This document shows positions 39,501-50,800 of a DNA stretch of 64,000 bases, in pieces. The DNA comes from Nectonema munidae (lineage: Eukaryota > Nematomorpha > Nectonematoida > Nectonematidae): contig JAUIRK010000142.1 of the NCBI GenBank assembly GCA_030549495.1, forward strand, positions 62,001 to 126,000, given 5' to 3'. Position numbers and translations under genes: made by a program. Under the pieces are notes generated by a model. The model was not told where the DNA came from and did no database searches. It saw nothing but the letters and a program-made list of their open reading frames with translations. The stretch's first letter is position 1. Each line of letters opens with the position of its first letter.

Positions 39501-40401
39501 ATATATATAAGGATAAATATGGGATTGAGATAAGAGTAATATATGTATAGTAATTCTATTATGACGTCACAAGCATTGGAAGATTCGCAAAACTTGGTCA
39601 ACTTAAACATTCAAGCTCTTATAAACTGGATTAGAATCTTTTTTTATTGACAAAAGTAAAGATGAAATTGATATATTGAGGTAATATCTAAGATTTTCAT
39701 TAGATATAAAAATATATATTTAATTTATAACTAAATATTATTTTTTATATCTTTATATAAACAAAGTTGTCAATTGAAAAGTTTTAAATCGGCATTAGTT
39801 TCTTCATAAATAGTGTATTTTTAGATGTATCCTTGAAGTTCAATGACCTGAAAAATTATTTTTTCAAAGGTGAACTCAATAAAAGTTATTATACGTTCTA
39901 TTTTTGTTAAAAATTAATGCGTTTTACGAGGAAAAATTTCTTGAAACTCAATAAGAAAAGAAGGAACTTTCAGCTTCTATTTTACCGTTTTCACGGCACA
40001 TTTATTGTGAAACTATTTCTTATGAGAAATTAATAAAATTTCTTTTAAATCAATGCAAAGAGTCATTTAGAAAAAGTCAAAAAAAGACAATTCGTTTAAG
40101 TTAGTAGTTTACGAATAAATTATATATGTTTTAGAGGAGGGGGGGGGGGGGGGGGCGGATTCTGCCCCCCCCCCCCCTTGCCTCAAATACGGTTAATGCA
40201 TACAATTAAAAAAATAATAAAATTGTGTTTCTTGCGGAAACGAATTTTTTAATCAATAGGTTTAATTTTTTTAAATATAAACATTTCTATGTTCAGTCTA
40301 TAATTTTAAAATGGCTAAAATAAAGAACCCCTTACTCGGAAGTAGAGCGAAGAAAAATTCGGCGGTGGTCCAAGTGACATTTCATTAACGCATCCAAGCA
40401 C
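39501..40401. other. AT-rich intergenic stretch with a G-run / C-run hairpin
   Basis: No gene seen. At 40139-40182 a run of G, the word CGGATTCTG and a run of C form a perfect-looking hairpin; a milder version (GGGGAGGCAGAATCCACCCC) lies at 35268-35287, so the hairpin belongs to a dispersed repeat. Confidence 0.6.
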
Positions 40402-41755
40402 TTGTTTAGAATTATTCAAAATTACTATTTTCTCACTTATTCTTTTCCTAATTTGGATTTTTGTTCAATTGTTGAAAAAATGTGCACTGTACTAAAATAC
40501 ATTTGGAGTTCAGTAAATCCAAACTTACCTTTTAAATCCGTAATAACGAAAGTTAACAATTTATTGACAAATGTGAAAGAAGTAAATCGAAAGCATGCTT
40601 TCTAAAAGCAGTGTGAAAAATAATTTAAATAAAAAAATTAACAGTCTCTTTGATTTATCATCGTGTTCTAGAGTTAACTGTAAAAAAGCACATTGTACTA
40701 AAGAACACATTTTATGTGTCTGTCCTCGTAAGGCAAAGGTTCCCATTGAAGAAAGATTGCCTTCGCGATCAAAGAAATAAAGTGGAACTAAAAGGTAATT
40801 TTCAAATGACTTCTATTGATATAAATGATTCAAGAAAAAATGAAAAGAGGTTTAAAAAAAGTATGTGATCACAAAAAAATTTGAAGAATTTAATGAACAA
40901 AGTCAATCATTATCTCACTCATCTATTTCTCAGGTAAAAACGTTAATAATATTTTTTTTATTATAGCCTAGGAAGAAGAACAAAATTGGAATTCTGATAT
41001 AAATATAAAAGAAAGTTCTCACGAAATTACAAAGATATGCAATGGAGCTTGTAAGTCACGATTGCTCTTCCAACTTAGGAGCAGCTTTAGCAAACGCTTT
41101 ATTCAATGACACAAAACATTTATTGAAAGAAGAAGTTAAAGTTCAAGATATATTAGTTGATAAAAGTTGCCAAAGCCAAGGTAAAAATAATCAGTAATGA
41201 GAAAATGAAACTAAAAAACGAGTTTTTCTGTATTGGCGTTGATGGAAAAATTGACATCGAGAGTCTCAAGGAAAATATCTTACTCGTAGAACTGCTCCTT
41301 TAATTGGTGCAACTGGAGAAATTCTTGCTACGAAATGTGTTAAAAGAGTATAAAAGTTCGCAGAGCATATGCGGCATTCTTTTAGATAATACTGCAACCA
41401 ATACAGGTTGGAAAAATGGCTTAGTAGTGAAACTTGAAAGAATGTTAGGAAGAAATCTTCACACTATTGGGTGCAGTCTTCATCAAACAAAACTTCCATT
41501 CACGGCTCTCTTCAAATATCTAGATGGCGTAACAGTTAGCCCAAAAAATATATGGGTGAACTGGGTCAAAAGTTGTGAAAACATACAAGACCAAGCTCAA
41601 ATAAATTTTGAAGTAATAGAATCTCCTCTGGTTGTAAAAAAGTTGTTTCAAGAAAATGAACTAAGCGATCTCAGTCATGAGCAACGTCTTTTGTTTGAGT
41701 ATAGCAGAGGTATAGGACTAGGAAAGTTAATGAAAGATGGTTTGGTTGTAAAATA
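40402..41755 (+). mobile_element. Unclassified transposon-like gene (KVP.ER...DQR / DNT..NTG / GC.LHQ.ELPF family), degraded
   Basis: Pieces on the + strand match, from memory, a repetitive protein family common in invertebrates and usually left unnamed. An N-terminal cysteine-rich segment at 40635-40770 (LFDLSSCSRVNC..AHC...CVCPRKAKVPIEER) has the usual FDI..C.C...C.C...KVP..ER order, followed by DQR in another frame. An open frame at 41304-41756 reads ICGILLDNTATNTGWKNGLV, then LERMLGRNLHTIGCSLHQTKLPF, FKYLDGVT and SPLVVKKLFQ. The alternating acidic residues (LDNT, HQ.ELPF) suggest an RNase H-like transposase core, but this is inference. It is broken by frameshifts and stops, and its 3' side joins the neighbouring LINE abruptly at about 41755. 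Confidence 0.6.
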
Positions 41756-41974
41756 GGTCTGTGAACCATTCAAGGTTGTTGTTTCTGGCAATAAGACTTT
41801 TTGCGAGAATGTGAATGTGCGTGCATTGATGTCGCCGGTTAGAATAAGGTTTTTGCGGTTAAAGAAAGGCATGAAAAAGTTAGTCATGTGGGCATTATCC
41901 ATTGAATTGGGATGTTTTTGAGTGGTATGTAAAGGGTTAGCTGTGTGATTGGGGTCGTTATTTAGTATGACTTG

Positions 41975-41990
41975 GAAGATTTGATGTTCT
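41975..41990. repeat. Target site duplication, left copy
   Basis: GAAGATTTGATGTTCT, identical to 42511-42526. The two copies bracket the LINE insertion at 41991-42510 exactly. Confidence 0.85.
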
Positions 41991-42510
41991 TCAATACTAG
42001 TTGGTTGAAGTAGAAAGAAGTAAACGCGATCATGTGCGATAGAAGAATGCCAATGAAACTAAAAGCAAGGATTTACACATGAATTGTCAGACCAGTTCTA
42101 ACTTATGGATGTGAAAGCTGGAGTTTAAAGAAAAAGGAGCAGAGAAAATTAATAGCAACGGAGATGAAGATGCTTAGAAAAATGATGGCGGTCACGCTGA
42201 GAGAAAAAAAAGAAACGAGGAAGTGCGAAGAAAGACGGGAGTGAAAGTCAGTGTGATGGCTGTGGCCGAGCGGTGTGAGCTGCGGTGGTTTGGACGTGTT
42301 TTAAGGAAGAAAGAAGACGATGTCGTGCGCCAAGCTATGGAGAAAAAGAAGTAGAGGGAGACAGCGTAAAAGATGGAAGGACGGACTGATGGAGCAACTG
42401 AAGCAGCTTGGACTGACCGAAGAGGATGCGCAGGACAGGAAAAATGGAGAGAGCGGATCTCAGCCACCGACCCCCAACTTGGGGACAAGGTGTAGTCAAA
42501 GAAGAAGAAA
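41991..42510 (+). mobile_element. 5'-truncated LINE insertion (RT C-terminus), flanked by a 16-bp target duplication
   Basis: Encodes the C-terminal end of a LINE ORF2: IVRPVLTYGCESWSLKKKEQRKL, ATEMKMLRKMM, KRNEEVRRKTGVK, CELRWFGRVLRK, RGRQRKRWKDGLMEQL. This is the tail common to RTE-like and related LINEs (V.P.LLYG.E.W; E.RMLR.M; RN..IR; LRW.GHV.RM). It ends in a GAA-rich tail. It is 5' truncated, as is usual, and lies opposite to the LINE it interrupts. Confidence 0.85.
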
Positions 42511-42526
42511 GAAGATTTGATGTTCT
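42511..42526. repeat. Target site duplication, right copy
   Basis: GAAGATTTGATGTTCT, identical to 41975-41990, directly after the GAA-rich tail of the LINE insertion. Confidence 0.85.
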
Positions 42527-43254
42527 ATGAGCGTGTTTTTATGTTCAGATGTGAGTTCTGTGTACTTCGTGTTTTTGTGGATGTATGTTATTAAGCCGCC
42601 GCCTGTTGAATTGCTGTTTCGGTCGGTTGTGATGTGTGTGTAATGTGGAAAACGAGAGGTTTTACTTTTGGGTTGAGTTTCGTTTCTTGGATAGTGATGA
42701 CTTTTGCATTAAGTTGTTTGGTGAGAAGTGTTAGCTCCGTTATTTTGTTTGGGATGCCGTTGATGTTAATTTGCAATTTTTGAATATACTTGAATTCTTT
42801 GTTTGTGTGTGGTGAGTCGTAGGATGAGATTTTGTGATGCTTAATGTATGGTGGGGTTGTGTGGTTGTTGTTGATTTTTGGATGAGGGGTTTAGAGTTGT
42901 ACGTTGAAGATGTTGTGTGCTGTAGATTATTGCTTAAATAGTTCTGAGACGGTGAAGATGTAGGCGTGATTTGTGCAAGTCCAATTAAGGTTGTAAGATT
43001 TAAGTTTGAGCTTTTAAGATGAATCCGGTGTATGGATGTATATTTACAATTAATGCTGCATGTGTTTTTGTATATATATTTATTGAAAATTGAGTAGGCC
43101 TGGGTTTATTTCTGTCTCCCCCAAAAGAATTAGCCAGGCTAGGAAGGGAGTGGGATGAAAGTCTGGCCCAACCAAAAAAACGGCTGTGGTTGCCGAACTT
43201 CCAAACGAAGGAATCGAAATTTGAATCTTTGATTTGTAGATGTCACTCCAACCA

Positions 43255-43900
43255 CGTAAAGACCTACACGTTTTCAACCCAATCTGGCGGTTTTACTTCA
43301 TTTCTTTCTCCATACCCGAAGCCTCGCTGTACCTTTTTGTAACCAGCAGCTTCCTTTCCCACATTACCACTCAAATCTCCACCTTTAATCAGTTTCTCAT
43401 TTTCCCAAACATATCTAATTTTATACTCATAATTGATCATAAACTCTCCCTTTTCATCTTCTTTACATCTAGATTGAGGTCGGTAATTGTTAGTATTTCC
43501 TTTTCTCCTTTTGGTTTTATTGCCATTAACCTGTTACCGGTTCTCTTTACTTCAAGCAAATTTTCTTTCCATTTAGCACAAATAACAACTCCACTTCTTA
43601 TATTCCAATCTCCACGATGCGTAATTGTATACCGTTTTCCTATTTCTCTATCTTTAGTGCCACTCCATTTTGTTTTCTGAACGCACATTAAGTCAGTGCC
43701 CCCCTTTTCCATCTCTTATGCAATTGATCCGATCCAAGTTGCAAATCTCCATCTCTCCTATTTATTTGGACTTCTCGGTACTGGATCTTTATCAGTCCTA
43801 TATCAGTTTTCCCCCATTCTTCAAGCAGAGATAATTTGAAATCAGAGTTACTTTCTCCTAGAACAACTGCTGTCCAGAACTACGAACTTGTTTTACCCGA
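43255..43900 (-). mobile_element. RTE-like LINE, endonuclease fragment
   Basis: Minus-strand frame 43712-43437 reads MEKGGTDLMCVQKTKWSGTK, RYTITHRGDW, SGVVICAKWKENLLEVKRTGNRLMAIK: the EM....DI.C.QETKW.G.K...GVGV....VLEVKR.SDR.M.LK pattern of RTE-type endonucleases. Further left, 43390-43260 reads GGDLSGNVGKEAAGYKKVQ then RGFGYGERNE, matching GDFNGHVG...GV.GG.GYG.RN. A frameshift separates these. The piece ends at about 43255, where the neighbouring LINE begins; one has probably inserted into the other. Confidence 0.75.
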
Positions 43901-43947
43901 AGATAAATGTTAAAGCGCCTTTTCTGCGTTTTACCTCTAGATCATTT

Positions 43948-44111
43948 AGGGATCATACATAAATGATGTCCCTTGCAAGGGGGAGGGAAATAAACTAATT
44001 CTAGATGCTCTGTGTTAAAAAATAGAGCAGGACGGATAAAAATCACGACGGGGGAGTGTCAAAAACTTAAAAATGGGGGGGGGGGGGGGCGTCATTTATG
44101 CATGATTCCTT
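43948..44111. mobile_element. MITE-like element, 164 bp, with 23-bp inverted ends
   Basis: Left end AGGGATCATACATAAATGAT then GTC; right end in reverse AGGAATCATGCATAAATGAC then GCC, about 19 of 23 positions alike. The interior contains a run of G at 44074-44089 and no coding frame. It is likely a non-autonomous DNA transposon. The family is not identified and no clear target duplication was seen. Confidence 0.6.
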
Positions 44112-44866
44112 ACTTTAAAAGGACTGGATGTCGTGAAGGCATATCTAGAGATTTGCTGGCAGAGACTATTAGAGTCGCTTGCCACTGAGACATTTCATGA
44201 AGAAGAAGAGCGTATCCAATTCCCTGCCTCGGCTTTAGAGAGATTATAGTAAACCTTGTGTAGTTTTATAAGACTTTTATTATTCATATGAAGGTATCAT
44301 ATGATCGAACATGCGTGTGCGTGATCTAAATAAGCGTAAATTATTGATATAAATAATATAAAATTAAAAATATGATATCCAATTTCTTTATCAGTTATAA
44401 TTTTAGGATAAGTTTTCTGCCATTGTCCGACAAGTATATCTAAAACTAAAGTATTTTATTCTTACAAATCGAAAATTATAAGTTTGTTTACTTTTAAATA
44501 TCAAAAGAGTGTTTTCATCATATAACCCTACAAAATTTAACTATTTTCAAAAACCATGTGCTTTTGATATTATTTATATATATTTTATAATACTTTCACA
44601 TTACAATTTTAAATATATATAAGATAATTTTAATTCAGCTAACGCTTGGTTCAATTTTAAAGTCACAGTGGACCATTGGGATAATTTGGTCTAACATTTT
44701 TGAGAAAAGTTTTGTCATGATTCATTTTCTCTACGCACGTGATAGACGGCTTCTTGTGATGAAAAGCGAAAAATGAAAGCGGTAATAACATTTATATAAA
44801 AAACAAATATTAGATTTGTGACACACTCCATTAGGGCTGAATTAAGATATTTGGAGAGAAAGCCAA

Positions 44867-47800
44867 TCACGAAATAAGAAGTTCGTTGAGATAGGGGGTG
44901 TTAGAAACGTTTCCACGAACGGCCATCGCGTACTTGCCACAAGCCAACTTCCTGCACGCCTGAAAAGTGAGAAAGAGAATCACAAAAAAGCGTATGCAGA
45001 GAGGAAGAAAATAGAAAGGGTACCGCGACCACATCCTCAAGCTGCACAGTATTTATGGCCTCCACCACGCTTGCTCTGCTGGAGACGAAGCCGTTGACCA
45101 AGGACTGCAGCGCAGCTTCTTCCATCACGGAGTCTCGATTCTCGCGCTCAAGCAGGTACATGTTCAAGACTTGGCGTCTAAATGGATGCAAAGCCCAATT
45201 TCAGAACCCGTAGCACAATGCACCCGATTCAAAAAACGGTGCAAACAATTAGCCCCATTCACACTCTCGTTCTTCAAGCTGCTCTTTTTCGTCGGATTGT
45301 GCAATGTGTCGAGCACATGCGCATAAGAAATACACAACCTCTCATATTAAAACTCGTAAAGCCAACAAACGGTTGCCGTTATCTACAATCCACGCGTTAA
45401 ATTTATATTTTTATCTAAAGTCGTACCCTTTCGTGGTCTTCGTATAGTCTCTCCCTAAGTAAGAATAAGGCCATTGTGGCTCTTCTATCTCGTAACCGAG
45501 AGAAATAATGTTATATGTACATCGATAGCTTGGCAAAGCTTCGAGACATTTTCTATGAGGAAGAAGGGTGAGCCTACTATATATGTCTTTTTGTAAAAAC
45601 ATTGAGCGCTTATAACTTTTTTTCGACGAAATGTAAACTCACCAAACTTTACATAGCTGTTAATATGGACCAAGAAAACCTTGTTTCAAAGTTTCAAAAA
45701 AATTGAAAAAGATATTAGATATCAAATATTACGAAAAAGTAATATATCAGAGGTCTGGGGAGACAACTTGCCAGACCTTTAAATGTATAACTACTAATAA
45801 TATGACGATTTTTTCCGAATTTTTACTTATTTGATTTGGAGAAAAAATTTAACTGTTTTCAATATTTCTTTTTCATGATATATATATATCATTTGAAAGC
45901 TTATCGTTTGCTACATACGCTAGAATAATTTATTTTTGCAAAAGTTTTTAAATTTTTTTGATAGGGACCACTTTTATAGACCAGCATAATGTGAAGATTT
46001 AGAGAAAAATTTTGATTGAAAATGGCACCATTAGAAAGCTATACTCTTTGCGGGTAACATAGGCTAGGTTTTAAAAAAATGTTTTTTTTTCCAAAATCTG
46101 CTTTTATGTGAGGTCAGTCAACTTTTATCTAGTTCCAAAAATACCAATATTAACAAAGGTAGAATATGGTTTTTTACCTTTTTAAATGTCATAGTTAAAG
46201 AACACTGTCGAAAATAAATATATATTTTTACTTTTTAGGGGTCAGCATAATGTTTTTCTGATATATTTTTAATTATTTTTGAGGGTCGATCGAATATACA
46301 ATTTTGTTCGATAATCGTAGCCTACTTTTATTTCAAAACAATTTTTATTCAGTTTAGATACACTTTTCCGTTTTTTAACGAAGAGTATTTGTTATATTTA
46401 TAGCGACAATGAGCGTCACACACCAATGCTATCTATCTCACATTATAATTAATATTTAAAGTTGCATCACAGGCCATTTTTAAACAACATATAATAGTGG
46501 ATATATGTGATCATAAAGCAGCGTGTTTATTTATTTCTTTGAAAGGCGAAGGAGTGTTTTGTGTTAACACGCAAGTAGATGTCGCAATTCAGCGCATGCA
46601 TTTTATCACATCTTTTCGTGAGTTATAGTTACCAAATTGGTAAACCTGTGCAACGCAAGTTTTCAACATCTTAACCCACCCCAATTTCCATTGGGGAACA
46701 TAAGAAATTTCTCTTCCTCTTCTTTTTTAAATGATTTGGAATAAAAATTGTTTGTTTTTTTAAAAATCTTTTTTTTTTTTATGGCTTAAATGAGTTTTTA
46801 TATTGCTCACAACTTTTGAATTATTATCAGACAATGCATCCCATCAAATTGATGCATATTCCATGGGCTTCATTACCATTGTAATTACAAATAAAATTTG
46901 AGTTCTTTTATAATTTGGTAGTTTTCAGTTTTCTTCGTAATTAGCAGATGAGAGATGCATATATATTATATTTGCTAATTTTGAACTTTAACGTTTCTTA
47001 CATTTTGACAAATTTTAACCTTTAATCTGTAACAATTTCCAACACAATTTTAAAACCACTCTACTATCAGAACCTAAATTTATTTGTAGATTTTTATAAA
47101 ATAATTTTAATTTTCGGTTCTCACACGCACCCCACACAAATATTGAAGAAATATTTTTCTGTATGAAGTGTTAGGAAACTCTTCTTTATTGTGTAATAAA
47201 TATTCTCATAACCTGTACGCTTGAACGCGGGTATGCAACTTCATCTCCAATCTGTATACTACGATGGTTTCTATTCCATAGTAAAATTTTTTGAGGGTAT
47301 AAAATGTTAATCTACTTTATTTCGTTCTACTTTCATGTGGTCTAGGGAAAATGACTTCAAATTAATTTCATAGACCCGTAATTGAACTAAAAATTTCACC
47401 CAAAAATTTTTTTTCCACGAGAAGTTAAAATATATTTTTTTTAATTTTTCCATTGGATTAAAGTACACTTATAAATAAAATATTTCATTAAATTTTTTTT
47501 AAAAATTGTATCAATACCTACAAAATTAAAAAAAAATTTATTTATCAAATTTTAGATTTTAATCTCATTTTGAAGGTAATATTATACTGATTACGAAAAT
47601 GTATTAATATTTTATGTTTGAATTTTTTAAAATACTTTTTGTTAACTCTGAACTTGATAAAATGACAAAATTTCAAACTTTGACCGCAAAAAATATATAA
47701 GTCATTCGATTCATTTCAAACAAATTACATATTTGGAATCAGCTGTTTTTAAATTATACATTTTTAGATTTCTCTTATCATTCTGAATAACAATATTAAG

Positions 47801-50800
47801 ATTATTTTACCATAAATATTTGGCTCATAATTTTTTTTTTATATATTTGTCTTGCCAGACCTGTTTTTAAACTCACATACACACAGAAGCACATCATTTG
47901 TATAATGCGAGATTCTTTAAAATATTAATAATAATATATTTGAAGAAATATTTTTTCAGTATGAAGAGATTTAGAAAACTTTCTGTTATGTAATGATATA
48001 TTCTCATAACCTGTACGGTTGAACGCGGGTAGACATCTTGAGTGTCATCACCAACCTGTATACTACGATGATTCCTCTCCAAACCTGTATACTATGATGG
48101 TTTCTATTCCATGTACAAATGACTAGGGAGTTCATCTCCAACCTGTATACTGCGATGGTTCATCTCCAACCTGTCAGTTCATATTTTGCTAGATGTAAGA
48201 TTTGATATACCTCATTTGGGGAGACGATGTTATATAAGTCATTACCTATATTTTTGCAATTTTTTCACGATATTAAATGATATATCTGTAAAATAATCAA
48301 AATAAAATTCTGTAATCAAAGAATCGAAAAATGTTCTCTAAAAAATCAAAAAAATGAAACATTCTGTTTTCTTTAATAAAAGTATTTTCTTTCAGTAAAT
48401 ATTTTGTTCTGACTGAAAGCACCATTTTTGTATTTTTATTCCATCCACTCCTCCTTCTAATCCTTGTTAGAAATTGGTTCAGATGTTTTTCCCTAAGTGA
48501 TTTGAACGCCTGAGTTCAAAAACTGCGATGCAGTGGAGAAATTGAGCAAGAAGAGAGAGATTCCTTCAAAGCACCAGCTTGAACAGATTTTTTGGGTAAG
48601 CAGAGATGCTCAGTGCAAATCTTCAAGAAATATAATTTTTCCACACCTGTCAAAAAGGTAATTCCAAAAATGTGAAAGATACAATAAAATATTTTATCCT
48701 TTTCTTCACCGAGATTATGGTTAGCACATTTATGAATTCAACAGATACAGGTAATATTCAACTTCGTTTCTACATTCAAATCGAGAATTTGCTGGCTTCA
48801 TTCACTTGTTTTTTTTATATATCGGCAATCAAAGGATCCACAGATTGAAGTGAAATATCTCCTCAGAAAAATAAGCGAATCCATTTTTGAAAGCTGCAGT
48901 TGGCAGAAATGTGTTCATTTTATATATTGCACTTTCATACGATTTGATTCAGAGAGAAAAGCCATAATTCCGTTAGGAAATTTGTGGTACGGTTAGGAAA
49001 AATAGAATATGTATGCCACATGTTATACGTAAAAGTTTTGGGTTGACTGGATGTAAAAGTATGTTTTTATTAACAAAGTATTCCTCTTTGAGTTCCAAAA
49101 AAAATGTAAGCCTGCTTATGTTGGATTGAGAAAATATCTTTCAAGAATAGATACATTTGGATGAAAAACGGTTGCAAACAATCAGATGCACTGATACAAT
49201 TATGCATCTGGGGTAAACGTTTTAAAAAGAATGCTTTGGAATTTTAGCTTCGAGATGATGGCCAATAACGGTTTTTAGAAAGTTGCTCAACATTGCTGCT
49301 AATAACAGCTGGTTAATTATGAAAGCTTGCAAAATGGGCAGTAGCTTAGCTCTAGCTGAAATATCAATGAAAATCAGAAGCCAAAGTTCATTTACTATCA
49401 TATCTGCTAAAAACTGCTTTCTTTTTACAGTTTCACCAACTACAACACCCACCGTAAAGTTAAAAATTGTAAGCCTAGAAAAAGGGGAACAAGAAAGTGC
49501 AGTGAGTGTGCCAAATGTATTTGTAAAGGTCATACTTTATTTTTATGTTGTACTTGTAAAAACACATGGTAAATTAAATTTGTATTAAAGCAATAAATAC
49601 ACATACTTTGCCAAAAATATTCTTTACAGCCTTTTCGTTGTTAAATTCAATGTTTATTCTGCTTTTTTACAAAACATTTTTGTTAGGAATCATTTTGTCA
49701 ATTTCCTCGAGTACAGGTAAGTTTTATATTCCAATGTGTAAACTTATTTTTAATGTTAGACGTGTCTTTTTGCTTTTGCTTTATTAACGGAAGAATAAGA
49801 CTGCAACATATAAAATACTCTACTCGACAAATGTATATTGCAAAGATACTTAAACTTCTAGGCTATATTTTATACCTTATAATATTATTGTTATATGCAC
49901 ATGTGTTATTATCATTTGGACTGTTACTTCTCTCATAAGATGAGCACAACTGAGCAAGCGATGCAGGGGTTTGATTTAATGTAGCCATTTTGCTATTTCA
50001 ATTGATTCTCTCAACACAAGTCATATCACTACATGCATTTCTATAATATAGAATATTCTGTACTTCCCATAATTTAAGCAGTCTCCTTACTATTAATCGG
50101 CGGGTCTTTTTAGCATAACCCTCATCTTATGCGTTTTTCTACAAAAGGGTATGGGGGGGGGGGGGGTAAAAAATTGCTAGGGAGGCCATGCCCACATGTG
50201 GATACGCCTTTATTTGAAATGGAGAAGAGTGTTGCGTACTTGGCGAGGTCCACTTCACGTTGTGTGGGTCCTCCTTCGTGGTTGAGTTGTCTGATGCTCT
50301 GACAGGCCGTTTTCAGCACAGTGGACATGTTCTTCGCTTCGCAGCAGGCGTACAGCCCAAAAAGGCCTGTGGAGTGGTAGACTGCGTTGTACGCCGACAC
50401 CTAAACACAAGAACATTCACAGCTCCGTTGGTTCTAAGGAAAATTCCAAGGTATCATAATTTTAAGAAAATGTAAGTGGCATATCAGTAAATGCTGTAGT
50501 TATCTACGACTAGCGACGTAAATATTAAACCGACAAAGAAGCCCTTGAGCGCATCTCGCCATACGTTGAGTTTACAAAAGGTCAAGCTTTTCTCATTTAA
50601 CCTAGAACTTTTTCACAAGCCATACTTTCTACGCGTCAACAACTTGTAGTTTTGCGATTCCTTTAAATATTTTGCAAATATACTTTGTCTTTAAGAAATT
50701 TGATTTTTTTTAACTCAGAATTAAGCTTAGCTATAGTGCAATAGTCGAAAACTTTCAGGAGTTTTAGAGCTAGACTTATAAATGGACCTGGTCAACTAAA

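Larger units (their letters stand above)
41755..43280 (-). mobile_element. LINE, 5' part only, with endonuclease and 2A-like motif, interrupted by another LINE
   Basis: Read right to left. At 43277-43080 a frame ends in AWLILLGETEINPGLLNFQ, the LLLSGD.E.NPG. segment that precedes the endonuclease in several LINE groups and resembles 2A ribosome-skipping peptides. At 42776-42591 comes the start of an APE endonuclease (MQININGIPNKITELTLL, VITIQETKL). This continues as GGLITYIHKNTKYTELTSE to 42527, is interrupted by a plus-strand insertion, and resumes at 41990 (VILNNDPNH, FFNRKNLILTGDINARTF). RT is absent: the copy stops at about 41755 where the unclassified transposon begins. Loss of the 3' part, not the 5' part, is unusual for a LINE and points to a later rearrangement or insertion. 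Confidence 0.75.
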
